This document shows positions 53,395 through 61,999 of a DNA stretch of 64,000 nt, piece after piece. A model generated the notes under the pieces. The model saw only the letters and a program-made list of their open reading frames with translations, made no database searches and was not told where the DNA came from. The stretch is from Caulobacter sp. FWC26. Lineage in GTDB: Bacteria > Pseudomonadota > Alphaproteobacteria > Caulobacterales > Caulobacteraceae. Location: assembly GCF_002742645.2 (NCBI RefSeq), contig NZ_CP033875.1, forward strand, positions 3,636,001 through 3,700,000, given 5' to 3'. Within the stretch, counting starts at the first letter, position 1, and each line of letters starts with the position of its first letter. The position numbers and the translations under genes were made by a program.

Positions 53395-54180
53395 GTGACC
53401 GAAGTTCTCCCGCCTCCCGCCATCCCCGACAACACCGCTCAGCTGGCCTCGCCGTCCTATCGGCTGGCGGCGCTGGACCAGGACTTCCTGCTGGGCGAGT
53501 CGATGCGCGGCGTACGGTTCCTGCTGGAGTTCGCCAAGGCCGACGAGGCGCTGCGCCGCTGGGGCGTACGCTCGACCATCGTGGTGTTCGGCAGCGCGAG
53601 GGTGCGCGAGGACGGCCCGCCGGAACGCGCCCGCTGGTACGCCGAGGCCCGGCGGCTGGGCCGCATCGTCTCCGAGCGCGGCGGGGCCAAGCATCAGAAC
53701 GGCGACAAGGTCCGCGACAATGTCATCGCCACCGGCGGCGGGCCGGGCCTGATGGAGGCCGCCAACCGCGGGGCCTTCGAGGTCGGCGCGCCGTCGATCG
53801 GCTTCAACATCACCCTGCCCCACGAGCAGGTTCCCAACCCGTACTGCACGCCCGACCTGACCTTCCGCTTCCACTATTTCGCGATGCGGAAGATGCATCT
53901 GGCCATGCGGGCCAATGCGCTGGTGGTGTTCCCCGGCGGCTTCGGCACCTTTGACGAGCTGTTCGAGATCCTGACCCTGCGCCAGACCGACAAGGCGCCG
54001 CCGATCCCGATCGTGCTGTTCGACGAGGCCTACTGGCGGTCGATCATCAACTTCGAAGCCCTGGTCGAGCACGGCATGATCGCTGCGGCCGACCTTGAGC
54101 TGATCCATTTCGCCGACGACGCCGAGGCGGTATGGGCCGCGTTGCTCCGCTGCGGCCTCAAGACGCCGACCAGCGCCTAG
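53395..54180 (+). CDS. LOG-family protein (Lonely Guy-like)
   Basis: A 261-aa protein with the LOG signature VFPGGFGTFDELFEIL (PGGxGTxxE) and GGGPGLMEAANRGA. LOG enzymes release ribose-phosphate from nucleoside monophosphates (cytokinin riboside in plants); the bacterial members often act as nucleotide nucleosidases, and some large ones are PpnN-like ppGpp-regulated. The substrate here is not known. The GTG at 53395 is the likely start. Confidence 0.88.
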   Translation: MTEVLPPPAIPDNTAQLASPSYRLAALDQDFLLGESMRGVRFLLEFAKADEALRRWGVRSTIVVFGSARVREDGPPERARWYAEARRLGRIVSERGGAKHQNGDKVRDNVIATGGGPGLMEAANRGAFEVGAPSIGFNITLPHEQVPNPYCTPDLTFRFHYFAMRKMHLAMRANALVVFPGGFGTFDELFEILTLRQTDKAPPIPIVLFDEAYWRSIINFEALVEHGMIAAADLELIHFADDAEAVWAALLRCGLKTPTSA

Positions 54181-54773
54181 CTCAGCAGATGCCGCACGGT
54201 GGATCGCAGCACGTCCGTCAGGGCGGCGCGGTCGAGGTCGGGGTGACTGACGCCGCGCACCAGGAGGCCGTCGAACAATAGCCCGACCACCTCGCAGCGC
54301 GCCCGAAACTCAGCTTCGCTCCAGTCCGGTTTGCGATAACGCTCCATCATCTTGCGGGCGAAAGCGCGTTCCTGCTCGTCGGCGGCGCGCACGATCGAAG
54401 CGACCTTGGGGTTACGAGCGGCTTCGGCCACCACCTCCAGGGCCAGGGCGGCGCGCCCTGTGTCCATACATTTGTCGACACCCTCGGGCAGGTGGTCCCC
54501 GATGGCGTCGAGCAGCCCCATCGGCTGGCTTTCCATCTCGGCGAACTTGTCGCGCATCTCGGCCAGGTCCTGGGCGACGATGGCGGCGATGATCGCCTCC
54601 TTGTTCTCGAAGTAGCGATAGATCTGCCCGACGCTGAGGCCGGCGGCCTTGGCGATGTCGGCCATGCTGGCGCCGTGGAAGCCCGACTGGCGCACGCGCT
54701 CGCACGCCGCGTCCAGGATCTGCTGGCGGCGTATTTCCGGCGACGGGCGGCCCGATTGCGGTTCGTCAGACAT
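54177..54773 (-). CDS. tipR: TetR-family repressor TipR
   Basis: A 198-aa repressor with the TetR N-terminal HTH (ILDAACERVRQSGFHGASMA ... AGLSVGQIYRYFENKEAII) and an all-helical ligand domain. It is divergent from acrA, with a perfect palindrome in between. In C. crescentus the TetR regulator at this place, TipR, represses acrAB-nodT and releases it with nalidixic acid-like drugs. Its stop shares CTAG with the LOG gene. Confidence 0.88.
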   Translation of the reverse strand: MSDEPQSGRPSPEIRRQQILDAACERVRQSGFHGASMADIAKAAGLSVGQIYRYFENKEAIIAAIVAQDLAEMRDKFAEMESQPMGLLDAIGDHLPEGVDKCMDTGRAALALEVVAEAARNPKVASIVRAADEQERAFARKMMERYRKPDWSEAEFRARCEVVGLLFDGLLVRGVSHPDLDRAALTDVLRSTVRHLLS

Positions 54774-54833
54774 CGAAAGTCCAGGTCGGCATTATATTTC
54801 CGTTAGGTCAGGCCAAACTGCCGGCTCCGGGTG

Positions 54834-54860
54834 TTGACTTGCGACACTCCAGCTCCTATG
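54834..54860 (+). promoter_or_regulatory. Candidate acrA promoter
   Basis: TTGACT at 54834-54839 and CCTATG at 54855-54860, 15 bases apart. The palindrome at 54871-54894 would cover about +5 to +30, so a bound TipR could block RNA polymerase. Confidence 0.5.
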
Positions 54861-54870
54861 TCCAGCCCGC

Positions 54871-54894
54871 TTGAGAATGAACGTTCATTCTCAA
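54871..54894. promoter_or_regulatory. TipR operator: perfect 24-bp palindrome
   Basis: TTGAGAATGAAC followed by its exact reverse complement GTTCATTCTCAA. A second half-site, GTTCAT, follows at 54898-54903. Lies between tipR and acrA, 66 bases before the acrA ATG. Confidence 0.9.
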
Positions 54895-54959
54895 ATCGTT
54901 CATCATACGAGCCGCGTCAAGGGTAATAGCCCACGTGGCCTCGCCTCCCGGGGTCAAAC

Positions 54960-56126
54960 ATGCACTTCCAACGCTCGGTCGCGGCGACGACCGTGGGACT
55001 CGCCGCCATTGCGCTCACCCTCACCGCCTGCGGCCAGAAGCCCGGCGGAGGCGGCGGCATGGGCATGGGCGGTCCGACCGAGGTCGGCTACATCGTCGTC
55101 CAGTCGCAGCCCGTCGGCCTGACGACGGAGCTGGCCGGCCGCACCTCGGCCTATCTGGTCTCGGAAGTGCGGCCTCAGGTCAGCGGCGTGATCAAGGCGC
55201 GGCTGTTCGAAGAAGGCTCGGTCGTCCGGGCCGGCCAGTCGCTGTACCAGATCGACCCCGCGACCTATCAGGCCGCCTATAACAGCGCCGCCGCCGCCCT
55301 CGCCCAGGCCCAGGCCCAGGCGACCGCCGCCAAGCTGAAGGCCGATCGCTACAAGGCCCTGGTCGAGACCGGCGCGGTCTCCAAGCAGGACAATGACGAC
55401 GCCCAGGCCGCCGCCCTGCAGACCGCCGCCGCCGTCGGCGTGCAGAAGGCTGCGCTGGACACCGCCCGGATCAATCTGAACTACACGCGCGTGGCCGCGC
55501 CGATCTCGGGCCGCATCGGCAAGAGCAGCGTGACCCCCGGCGCCCTGGTCACCGCCAGCCAGGCCGCTCCCCTGGCCACGGTGCAGGACCTGTCCAAGGT
55601 CTATGTCGACCTGACCCAGACCTCGGCCGAGCTTCTGAAGCTCAAGCAGCAGTTCGCCAGCGGCAAGCTGGGCAAGACCAACTCGGCCCAGGTGACCCTG
55701 AAGCTCGAGGACGGTTCGACCTATCCCATTCCCGGCAGGCTGGAGTTCTCGGACGTCACCGTCGACGCCGGCACCGGTTCGGTGACGCTGCGGGCGGTGT
55801 TCCCCAACCCCAACGGCGCTTTGCTGCCCGGCATGTATGTCCGCGCGACCCTGGGCCAGGGCGTCGCCCCCAGCGGCGTGCTGATCCCGCAGACCGCGGT
55901 CAATCGCGACCCCAAGGGCGGGGCGACGGTGATGCTGGTCGGCGCCAAGGGTCCCGAGCCGCGTCCGATCACCTTGGGCCAGACGATCGGCGACAAGTGG
56001 CTGGTCACCAGCGGCCTCAACGTCGGCGACAAGGTCATCGTCGAGGGCCTGATGAAGGTCCGTCCGGGCGCGCCGATCAAGGCCGTCCCCGCCGGCGCGG
56101 CCCCCGCCGCTCAAGCTCAGCGCTAA
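54960..56126 (+). CDS. acrA: RND efflux periplasmic adaptor (lipoprotein)
   Basis: A 388-aa membrane fusion protein. The signal peptide ends in a lipobox (LTAC at about 21-24), so the protein is lipid-anchored. Then the lipoyl halves (EVRPQVSGVIKARLFEEGSVVRAGQ and LDTARINLNYTRVAAPISGR), an alpha-hairpin (about 105-165) that touches the outer-membrane factor, and beta-barrel and membrane-proximal domains to the Pro/Ala end. Joins AcrB to NodT. First gene of the acrA-acrB-nodT operon. Confidence 0.95.
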   Translation: MHFQRSVAATTVGLAAIALTLTACGQKPGGGGGMGMGGPTEVGYIVVQSQPVGLTTELAGRTSAYLVSEVRPQVSGVIKARLFEEGSVVRAGQSLYQIDPATYQAAYNSAAAALAQAQAQATAAKLKADRYKALVETGAVSKQDNDDAQAAALQTAAAVGVQKAALDTARINLNYTRVAAPISGRIGKSSVTPGALVTASQAAPLATVQDLSKVYVDLTQTSAELLKLKQQFASGKLGKTNSAQVTLKLEDGSTYPIPGRLEFSDVTVDAGTGSVTLRAVFPNPNGALLPGMYVRATLGQGVAPSGVLIPQTAVNRDPKGGATVMLVGAKGPEPRPITLGQTIGDKWLVTSGLNVGDKVIVEGLMKVRPGAPIKAVPAGAAPAAQAQR

Positions 56127-56138
56127 GGCCCGTCCGCC

Positions 56139-59100
56139 ATGCTCTCGCGTTTCTTCATCGACCGGCCCATCTTCGCGTGGGTCATCGCCATCGTGATCAT
56201 GTTGGCCGGGGCGCTCGCCATCCGGACCCTGCCGATCGCGCAATATCCCGAGATCGCCCTGCCGCAGGTGTCGATCTCGGCCAACTATCCCGGCGCCTCG
56301 GCCAAGACCGTCGAGGACAGCGTCACCCAGGTCATCGAACAGAAGATGAAGGGCCTGGACGGCCTGGACTACATGTCGTCGAGCAGTGACAGCTCGGGCT
56401 CGGCCACCGTCACCCTGACCTTCAAGGCCGGGACCGACATCGACATCGCCCAGGTCCAGGTCCAGAACAAGCTGCAGACCGCCACCGCCCTGCTGCCGCA
56501 GGAAGTGCAGCAGCAAGGCCTGACCGTCGCCAAGTCGGCGCGGAACTTCATGATGGTGGTGGGCCTCTATTCGGAAAATCCCAAGACCACCAACACCGAC
56601 CTCGCCGACTATCTGGCGTCCAACATCCAGGATCCGCTCAGCCGCGTCGACGGCGTCGGCGACATCCAGCTGTTCGGCGCGCAGTACGCCATGCGCATCT
56701 GGCTGGATCCGCAGAAGCTGGCCAGCTTCAGCCTGACGCCGGCCGACGTCGCCGCCGCGATCCGGGCGCAGAACGCCCAGGTCTCGGCCGGCCAGATCGG
56801 CGGCACGCCGAATCTGCCGGGCACGGGCCTGAACGCCACCATCACCGCCCAGTCGCGCCTGCAGACCCCCGAGCAGTTCCGCGAGATCATCGTCAAGAAC
56901 AGCCCTGGCGGCGCCACCGTCCGCCTCGCCGACGTCGCGCGCGTCGAGCTAGGCGCCGAAAACTATCTCTCGGTCGCCAAATTCAACGGCCATCCGGCCG
57001 CGGGCATCGCCATCAAGCTGGCGCCCGGCGCCAACGCGCTGGACACCGCCGCTGCGGTCAAGACCAAGATGGCCCAGCTCGAAAAGACCTTCCCGGCCAG
57101 CTACAAGTACGTCGTTCCCTACGACTCGACGCCGTTCGTGAAGCTGTCGATCGAGGAAGTGGTCAAGACGCTGATCGAAGCCATCGTGCTGGTGTTCATC
57201 GTCATGTTCCTGTTCCTGCAGAACTGGCGTGCGACCCTGATCCCGACCATCGCCGTGCCGGTCGTCCTCCTGGGCACCTTCGGCGTGCTGGCGGCCTTCG
57301 GCTACTCGATCAACACCCTGACGATGTTCGGCCTGGTGCTGGCTATCGGCCTCCTGGTCGACGACGCCATCGTGGTCGTCGAGAACGTCGAGCGGGTGAT
57401 GAGCGAGGAGGGCCTCTCGCCCAAGGAGGCCACGCGCAAGTCGATGAACGAAATCACCGGCGCCCTGATCGGCATCGCGCTGGTGCTGGCCGCGGTGTTC
57501 GTGCCGATGGCCTTCTTCGGCGGCTCGCAAGGCGTGATCTATCGTCAGTTCTCGATTACGATCGTCTCGGCCATGGCCCTGTCGGTGGTCGTCGCCCTGA
57601 TCCTGACGCCCGCGCTCTGCGCCACCATGCTCAAGCCGGTCCAGGCCGGTCACCACGACGAGAAGACCGGCTTCTTCGGCTGGTTCAACCGCAGCTTCAA
57701 CGACATGAGCGGCCGCTACCAGGGCTCGGTGCGCAAGATCCTCGGCAAGAGCGGTCGCTGGATGGCCGTCTACGCCGCGATCATCGTGGCCATGGGCCTG
57801 CTATTCGTCCGCCTGCCCAGCGCCTTCCTGCCCGAAGAGGACCAGGGGACCATGCTGACGCTCGTCCAGCTGCCCGCCGGCGCGACCGAGGAAAAGACCC
57901 TGGCCGTGCTGGACAAGGTCCGCGACCACTTCCTGGTCGCCGAGAAGGACGCTGTGCAGTCGGTGTTCACCGTCTCGGGCTTCAGCTTCGCCGGCGCGGG
58001 TCAGAACGCGGGTCTGGCCTTCGTCCGCCTGAAGGACTTCGACGTCCGCAAGTCGGCGAACCTCAAGGCTCAGGCTGTGGCCGGCAGGGCCATGGGCGCC
58101 TTCGGCCAGATCCGCGACGCCATGGTGTTCCCGATCGTCCCGCCGGCGGTGCAGGAGCTGGGCAACTCGTCCGGCTTCGACTTCCAGCTCCAGGACGTCA
58201 ACGGCGTGGGCCACGAGACCCTGATGAACGCCCGCAACATGATGCTGGGCATGGCCTCGCAGGATCCGAACCTGGTGGGCGTGCGCCCGAACGGTCAGGA
58301 CGACACCCCGCAGCTGAAGATCGAGGTCGACCAGGCCAAGGCCGGCGCGCTGGGCCTGACCACCGCCGACATCAACAGCGCGCTCAGCGCAGCCTGGGGC
58401 GGCGCCTACGTCAACGACTTCATCGATCGAGGTCGGGTCAAGAAGGTCTACATGCAGGCCGACGCGCCGTTCCGCATGACGCCGGAAGACCTGAACCGCT
58501 GGTATGTCCGCAACAACAGCGGCCAGATGGTGCCCTTCCCGGCCTTCGCCACCGCGTCCTGGACCTACGGTTCGCCGCGCCTGGAGCGCTATAACGGCCT
58601 GCCGTCGGTCAACATCCAGGGCTCGCCCGCCCCCGGCAAGAGCTCGGGCGACGCGATCGCGGCGATGGAGGCGCTGGCGGCCAAGCTGCCGCCGGGCGTC
58701 GGCTACGAGTGGACCGGCCTGTCGGCCCAGGAACTGGAGGCCGGCAACCAGGCCCCCGCCCTGTACGCCATCTCGATCCTGGTGGTGTTCCTGCTGCTGG
58801 CGGCCCTCTATGAAAGCTGGTCGATCCCGCTGGCGGTGATCATGGTCATCCCGCTGGGCGTCATCGGCGCCCTGCTGGCCACCTTCGCCCGCGGCCTCAG
58901 CAACGACATCTACTTCCAGGTGGGCCTGCTGACGACCATGGGCCTGGCGGCCAAGAACGCCATCCTGATCGTCGAGTTCGCCAAGGACCTCTACGAGAAG
59001 GGCATGGGGCTGATCGAGGCCACGCTGGAGGCGGTTCGTCTGCGCCTGCGCCCGATCATCATGACCTCGCTGGCCTTCGTCTTCGGCGTGCTGCCGCTGG

Positions 59101-59294
59101 CGATCTCCAACGGGGCGGGCTCCGGCGCCCAACACGCGATCGGCACCGGCGTTATCGGCGGCATGATCTCGGCCACCCTGCTCGCGATCTTCTTCGTTCC
59201 GCTGTTCTTCGTGGTGGTCGAGAGGATCTTCAAACCCAAGCACCCCCGTCACGACGCCGCCCAAGGCGACGCGCCGTCGGCAGAGGCTCACTGA
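56139..59294 (+). CDS. acrB: RND multidrug efflux pump AcrB
   Basis: A 1051-aa inner-membrane proton/drug antiporter. 12 membrane helices and two large periplasmic loops. TM4 has the proton-relay pair DD in [22 protein letters not shown]; the F-helix-like hydrophobic residues and [16 protein letters not shown] of TM10 are intact. Begins [18 protein letters not shown], the HAE1 signature. 12 bases after acrA. In Caulobacter this is the AcrB2 pump linked to nalidixic acid resistance. Confidence 0.96.
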   Translation: MLSRFFIDRPIFAWVIAIVIMLAGALAIRTLPIAQYPEIALPQVSISANYPGASAKTVEDSVTQVIEQKMKGLDGLDYMSSSSDSSGSATVTLTFKAGTDIDIAQVQVQNKLQTATALLPQEVQQQGLTVAKSARNFMMVVGLYSENPKTTNTDLADYLASNIQDPLSRVDGVGDIQLFGAQYAMRIWLDPQKLASFSLTPADVAAAIRAQNAQVSAGQIGGTPNLPGTGLNATITAQSRLQTPEQFREIIVKNSPGGATVRLADVARVELGAENYLSVAKFNGHPAAGIAIKLAPGANALDTAAAVKTKMAQLEKTFPASYKYVVPYDSTPFVKLSIEEVVKTLIEAIVLVFIVMFLFLQNWRATLIPTIAVPVVLLGTFGVLAAFGYSINTLTMFGLVLAIGLLVDDAIVVVENVERVMSEEGLSPKEATRKSMNEITGALIGIALVLAAVFVPMAFFGGSQGVIYRQFSITIVSAMALSVVVALILTPALCATMLKPVQAGHHDEKTGFFGWFNRSFNDMSGRYQGSVRKILGKSGRWMAVYAAIIVAMGLLFVRLPSAFLPEEDQGTMLTLVQLPAGATEEKTLAVLDKVRDHFLVAEKDAVQSVFTVSGFSFAGAGQNAGLAFVRLKDFDVRKSANLKAQAVAGRAMGAFGQIRDAMVFPIVPPAVQELGNSSGFDFQLQDVNGVGHETLMNARNMMLGMASQDPNLVGVRPNGQDDTPQLKIEVDQAKAGALGLTTADINSALSAAWGGAYVNDFIDRGRVKKVYMQADAPFRMTPEDLNRWYVRNNSGQMVPFPAFATASWTYGSPRLERYNGLPSVNIQGSPAPGKSSGDAIAAMEALAAKLPPGVGYEWTGLSAQELEAGNQAPALYAISILVVFLLLAALYESWSIPLAVIMVIPLGVIGALLATFARGLSNDIYFQVGLLTTMGLAAKNAILIVEFAKDLYEKGMGLIEATLEAVRLRLRPIIMTSLAFVFGVLPLAISNGAGSGAQHAIGTGVIGGMISATLLAIFFVPLFFVVVERIFKPKHPRHDAAQGDAPSAEAH

Positions 59295-59295
59295 G

Positions 59296-60699
59296 ATGCT
59301 GCGTAACCTCACCCTGATCCTGGTCGCCTCGACGGCGGTCGGCGCCTGCACCCTGGCGCCCAAGTACGAGCGGCCGGCCCTGCCGGTCGCCCAGACCTGG
59401 TCCACCCCGACGCCGGAGGCGGCGACGCCCGTCTCGGCGGCCGACCTCGACTGGCGCCAGGTGCTGGTCGATCCACGTCTGCAAGGCGTGGTCGACCTGG
59501 CCCTGAAGCAGAACCGCGACCTGCGCGTGGCGGTGCTCAACATCGAGAAGGCCCGCGCCCAGTATGGCGTCCAGCGCTCGGCCCTGTTCCCGGGGATCAA
59601 CGGGACGGTCTCCGAGCAGCGCGGCCGCACCCCGGCCTCGACCTCTCAGACCGGCCAGGCCTTCGACACCGAGGCCTACAGCGCCACCATCGGCTTCACC
59701 GCCTATGAGCTGGACCTGTTCGGCCGGGTGCGGAGCCTCAACGACGCGGCGCTGCAGAGCTATCTGGCCACCGAGCAGACCAGCCGCTCGGTCCGCGTCA
59801 GCCTGATCGCCGAGACCGCCAACGCCTGGCTCACCCTGGCGGCCGACCAGGAACGCCTGGCGCTGGCGCAGAGCACCCTGGCCACCCGCGAAGACTCGCT
59901 GCGCCTGGTGCGCCAACGGGTCGACGGCGGGGCGGGCTCGCTGCTGGACCTGCGCAACGCCGAGACCCTGGCCGAGACGGCGCGCTCCGACGTCGCCGTC
60001 TATACCGCCCAGGTCGCCCAGGACCGCAACGCCCTGACCCTGCTGGTCGGCGGCGAACTGCCCGCCGCCTTGCTGCCGACGGGCCGCCTGGACGCCGACG
60101 GCGTTCTGGCCGACCTGCCCGCGGGCCTGCCCTCGGACGTTCTGGTGCGTCGTCCTGATGTGCTGGCCGCTGAACACCAGCTCCGCGCGGCCAACGCCAA
60201 TATCGGCGCGGCGCGGGCGGCGTTCTTCCCGCGTATCAGCCTGACCGGCTCGACGGGCTCGGCCAGCCCCGACCTCGACGGCCTGTTCAAGAGCGGGACG
60301 GGCGTCTGGAGCTTCACGCCGCAGATCAGCCTGCCGATCTTCGCCGGCGGGGCCAATGTCGCGAACCTGGACATCTCCAAGGCCAACCGCGACATCGCCG
60401 TGGCGACCTACGAGAAGACGGTGCAGACCGCCTTCCGCGAGGTCTCCGACGCCCTGTCCGTGCGCGCCAAGGTGGCCGACCGCCTGGCCGCCCAGGAGCG
60501 CCTGACGGCCGCCGCCGCCGACAGCGCCCGCCTGTCCCAACAGCGTCGCGACGCGGGCCTCGACAGCGCGCTCACCCTGCTGGACGCCCAGCGCAGCCTC
60601 TACGCCGCGCAGCAAGGCCTGATCGCCACGCGCCTGGCCCAGGCCACCAACCTGGTCACCCTCTACAAGACCCTCGGCGGCGGCGCGCCCGCCGCCTGA
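59296..60699 (+). CDS. nodT: Outer-membrane efflux factor NodT
   Basis: A 467-aa TolC/OprM-type channel. Lipoprotein signal [18 protein letters not shown] with Cys18. Two repeats of the outer-membrane efflux protein domain ([20 protein letters not shown] and [18 protein letters not shown]), then [20 protein letters not shown], which marks the NodT subfamily. Starts one base after the acrB stop. Completes the tripartite pump. Confidence 0.95.
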   Translation: MLRNLTLILVASTAVGACTLAPKYERPALPVAQTWSTPTPEAATPVSAADLDWRQVLVDPRLQGVVDLALKQNRDLRVAVLNIEKARAQYGVQRSALFPGINGTVSEQRGRTPASTSQTGQAFDTEAYSATIGFTAYELDLFGRVRSLNDAALQSYLATEQTSRSVRVSLIAETANAWLTLAADQERLALAQSTLATREDSLRLVRQRVDGGAGSLLDLRNAETLAETARSDVAVYTAQVAQDRNALTLLVGGELPAALLPTGRLDADGVLADLPAGLPSDVLVRRPDVLAAEHQLRAANANIGAARAAFFPRISLTGSTGSASPDLDGLFKSGTGVWSFTPQISLPIFAGGANVANLDISKANRDIAVATYEKTVQTAFREVSDALSVRAKVADRLAAQERLTAAAADSARLSQQRRDAGLDSALTLLDAQRSLYAAQQGLIATRLAQATNLVTLYKTLGGGAPAA

Positions 60700-60711
60700 G
60701 GTCCACCGGCT

Positions 60712-60732
60712 TCCCCGGCGCGGCCGGGGGAG
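60712..60732. repeat. CCCCGGC-type palindrome after nodT
   Basis: CTTCCCCGGCGCGGCCGGGGG: a short family C hairpin 12 bases after the nodT stop, possibly the 3' end structure of the operon. No T-run. Confidence 0.5.
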
Positions 60733-60934
60733 TTCGCGGTCCGCCATCCCACCTGACGGCCGTGAACGGAACGGGCGTGCTTCTCCCCCCCACCCTTGGA
60801 GCCGCCCGTTCCACCCGCCGCCGCATACCGGCGGTTGGCGAGACTCCCCGAAACGGGGATTTTCACCGCCCCGTAACCACACTCACGCAATCGATTGTAG
60901 TAGAGCTTCTCGCGTGTTGGTTCGGAGACGCCCC

Positions 60935-61099
60935 ATGTCGACCGCAAAGGAAAAAGAACAAGCCCTCCACCTGACGGGCATCGCCGTGGCCACGGTTCTG
61001 GCCATCACCGCCATTGTGCTGGCCGCCGCCTGTCCTCCACAGGACCTCACGCCCGCACGGGCGCGAATGTTCGCCGCCTCCAGCGAGGGCGCGCTCTAG
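60935..61099 (+). CDS. Small membrane protein, 54 aa
   Basis: A short basic start (MSTAKEKEQALHLTG), one membrane segment (IAVATVLAITAIVLAAAC) followed by PPQDLTPAR and a hydrophilic end. The Cys after the helix could also be a lipobox (LAAAC). GGAG seven bases before the ATG supports translation. The TAG stop shares CTAG with the putR stop. Function unknown. Confidence 0.62.
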   Translation: MSTAKEKEQALHLTGIAVATVLAITAIVLAAACPPQDLTPARARMFAASSEGAL

Positions 61100-61563
61100 A
61101 GCGGCAGCTGCACCGTGCTCTTGACCTCTTCGAGCACGGCGTAAGTCCGCGTTTCACGCACCCCCGGCATCTTGACCAGGATGTCGCCCAGGAAGTTGCG
61201 GTAGGCCTCCATGTCGCGCACGCGGGCCTTGATCAGATAGTCGAAGCCGCCCGCCACCATGTGGCACTCCAGGATTTCGGGGGCGCGCCGGACGGCGGCG
61301 GCGAAGTCCTCGAACGTCTCGCCTGTCGTGCGCTCAAGCACCACTTCCACGAAGATCAGCAGCGCCCGGTCGACCTTGGCCGGATCCAGCAGCGCCGCAT
61401 AGCCGGTGATGAAACCGCGCTCGCGCAGTCGCCGGACGCGGTCGAAGGTGGCCGCCGGAGACAGGTTGCAGCGCTTGGCGAGCTCGGCGTTGGTGATGCG
61501 GCCATCGGCCTGCAAAACCTTCAACAGCCTGCGATCGGTATCATCCAGAGTAGAAATGGCCAT
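61096..61563 (-). CDS. putR: Lrp/AsnC-family regulator of putA
   Basis: A 155-aa regulator: DNA-binding HTH (LDDTDRRLLKVLQADGRITN ... AELAKRCNLSPAATFDRVRRL) and a C-terminal RAM ligand domain (VAGGFDYLIKARVRDMEAY). It is divergent from putA. In Alphaproteobacteria the Lrp-type PutR activates proline dehydrogenase genes in response to proline. Confidence 0.88.
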   Translation of the reverse strand: MAISTLDDTDRRLLKVLQADGRITNAELAKRCNLSPAATFDRVRRLRERGFITGYAALLDPAKVDRALLIFVEVVLERTTGETFEDFAAAVRRAPEILECHMVAGGFDYLIKARVRDMEAYRNFLGDILVKMPGVRETRTYAVLEEVKSTVQLPL

Positions 61564-61999
61564 ATCGCGCTTTTCCCGAAGAAGCTTCGAAAATTAAGGA
61601 ATACAAACGTAACACATTCGGAAAGCGTGGCGGTATACCCCTCAACGTTCCAGCACCGCAACGCGCCCCCCTCCTCCCGGCGCCGCGGACACGGCCAGCG
61701 GCCGTTTGTTGGAGCATCCGCGACGCTCGCCCCTCTCCCCCGAACCGGGCGTCGCGCTAGAGAGGAAGGGACGCGCGCGTCTCCCCCCCTGAACGCGTCC
61801 CTTCCTCCCTCCCCTTTTCTCTCCGGCGCCGTCGGCGCAAGCTTGACGCACATCCGGCCGGCGCGGTGTCGGCGCGCTGGAGCGGACGACATTTTTCGGC
61901 CACTTCGCCGAACAAATTTCGGCCTGCACTCACAACAAACGAAGCACCTTTCGTCAAAGGCAAGTTAGACCGACGATATACCAACAAGCGGAAACGACC
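61564..61999. promoter_or_regulatory. putR-putA divergent intergenic region
   Basis: 436 bases with no credible gene. It holds the two promoters, AT-richer stretches near each start (AAAATTAAGGAATACAAACG after putR; GAACAAATTTCGG upstream of putA), and the inverted repeat at 61762-61807. Confidence 0.6.
61762..61807. repeat. Perfect 14-bp inverted repeat
   Basis: GAGGAAGGGACGCG (61762-61775), an 18-base CT-rich loop, CGCGTCCCTTCCTC (61794-61807). Too long and central for a standard Lrp site; related to the CCTCCC-type dispersed repeats of family E in base composition. Confidence 0.7.
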
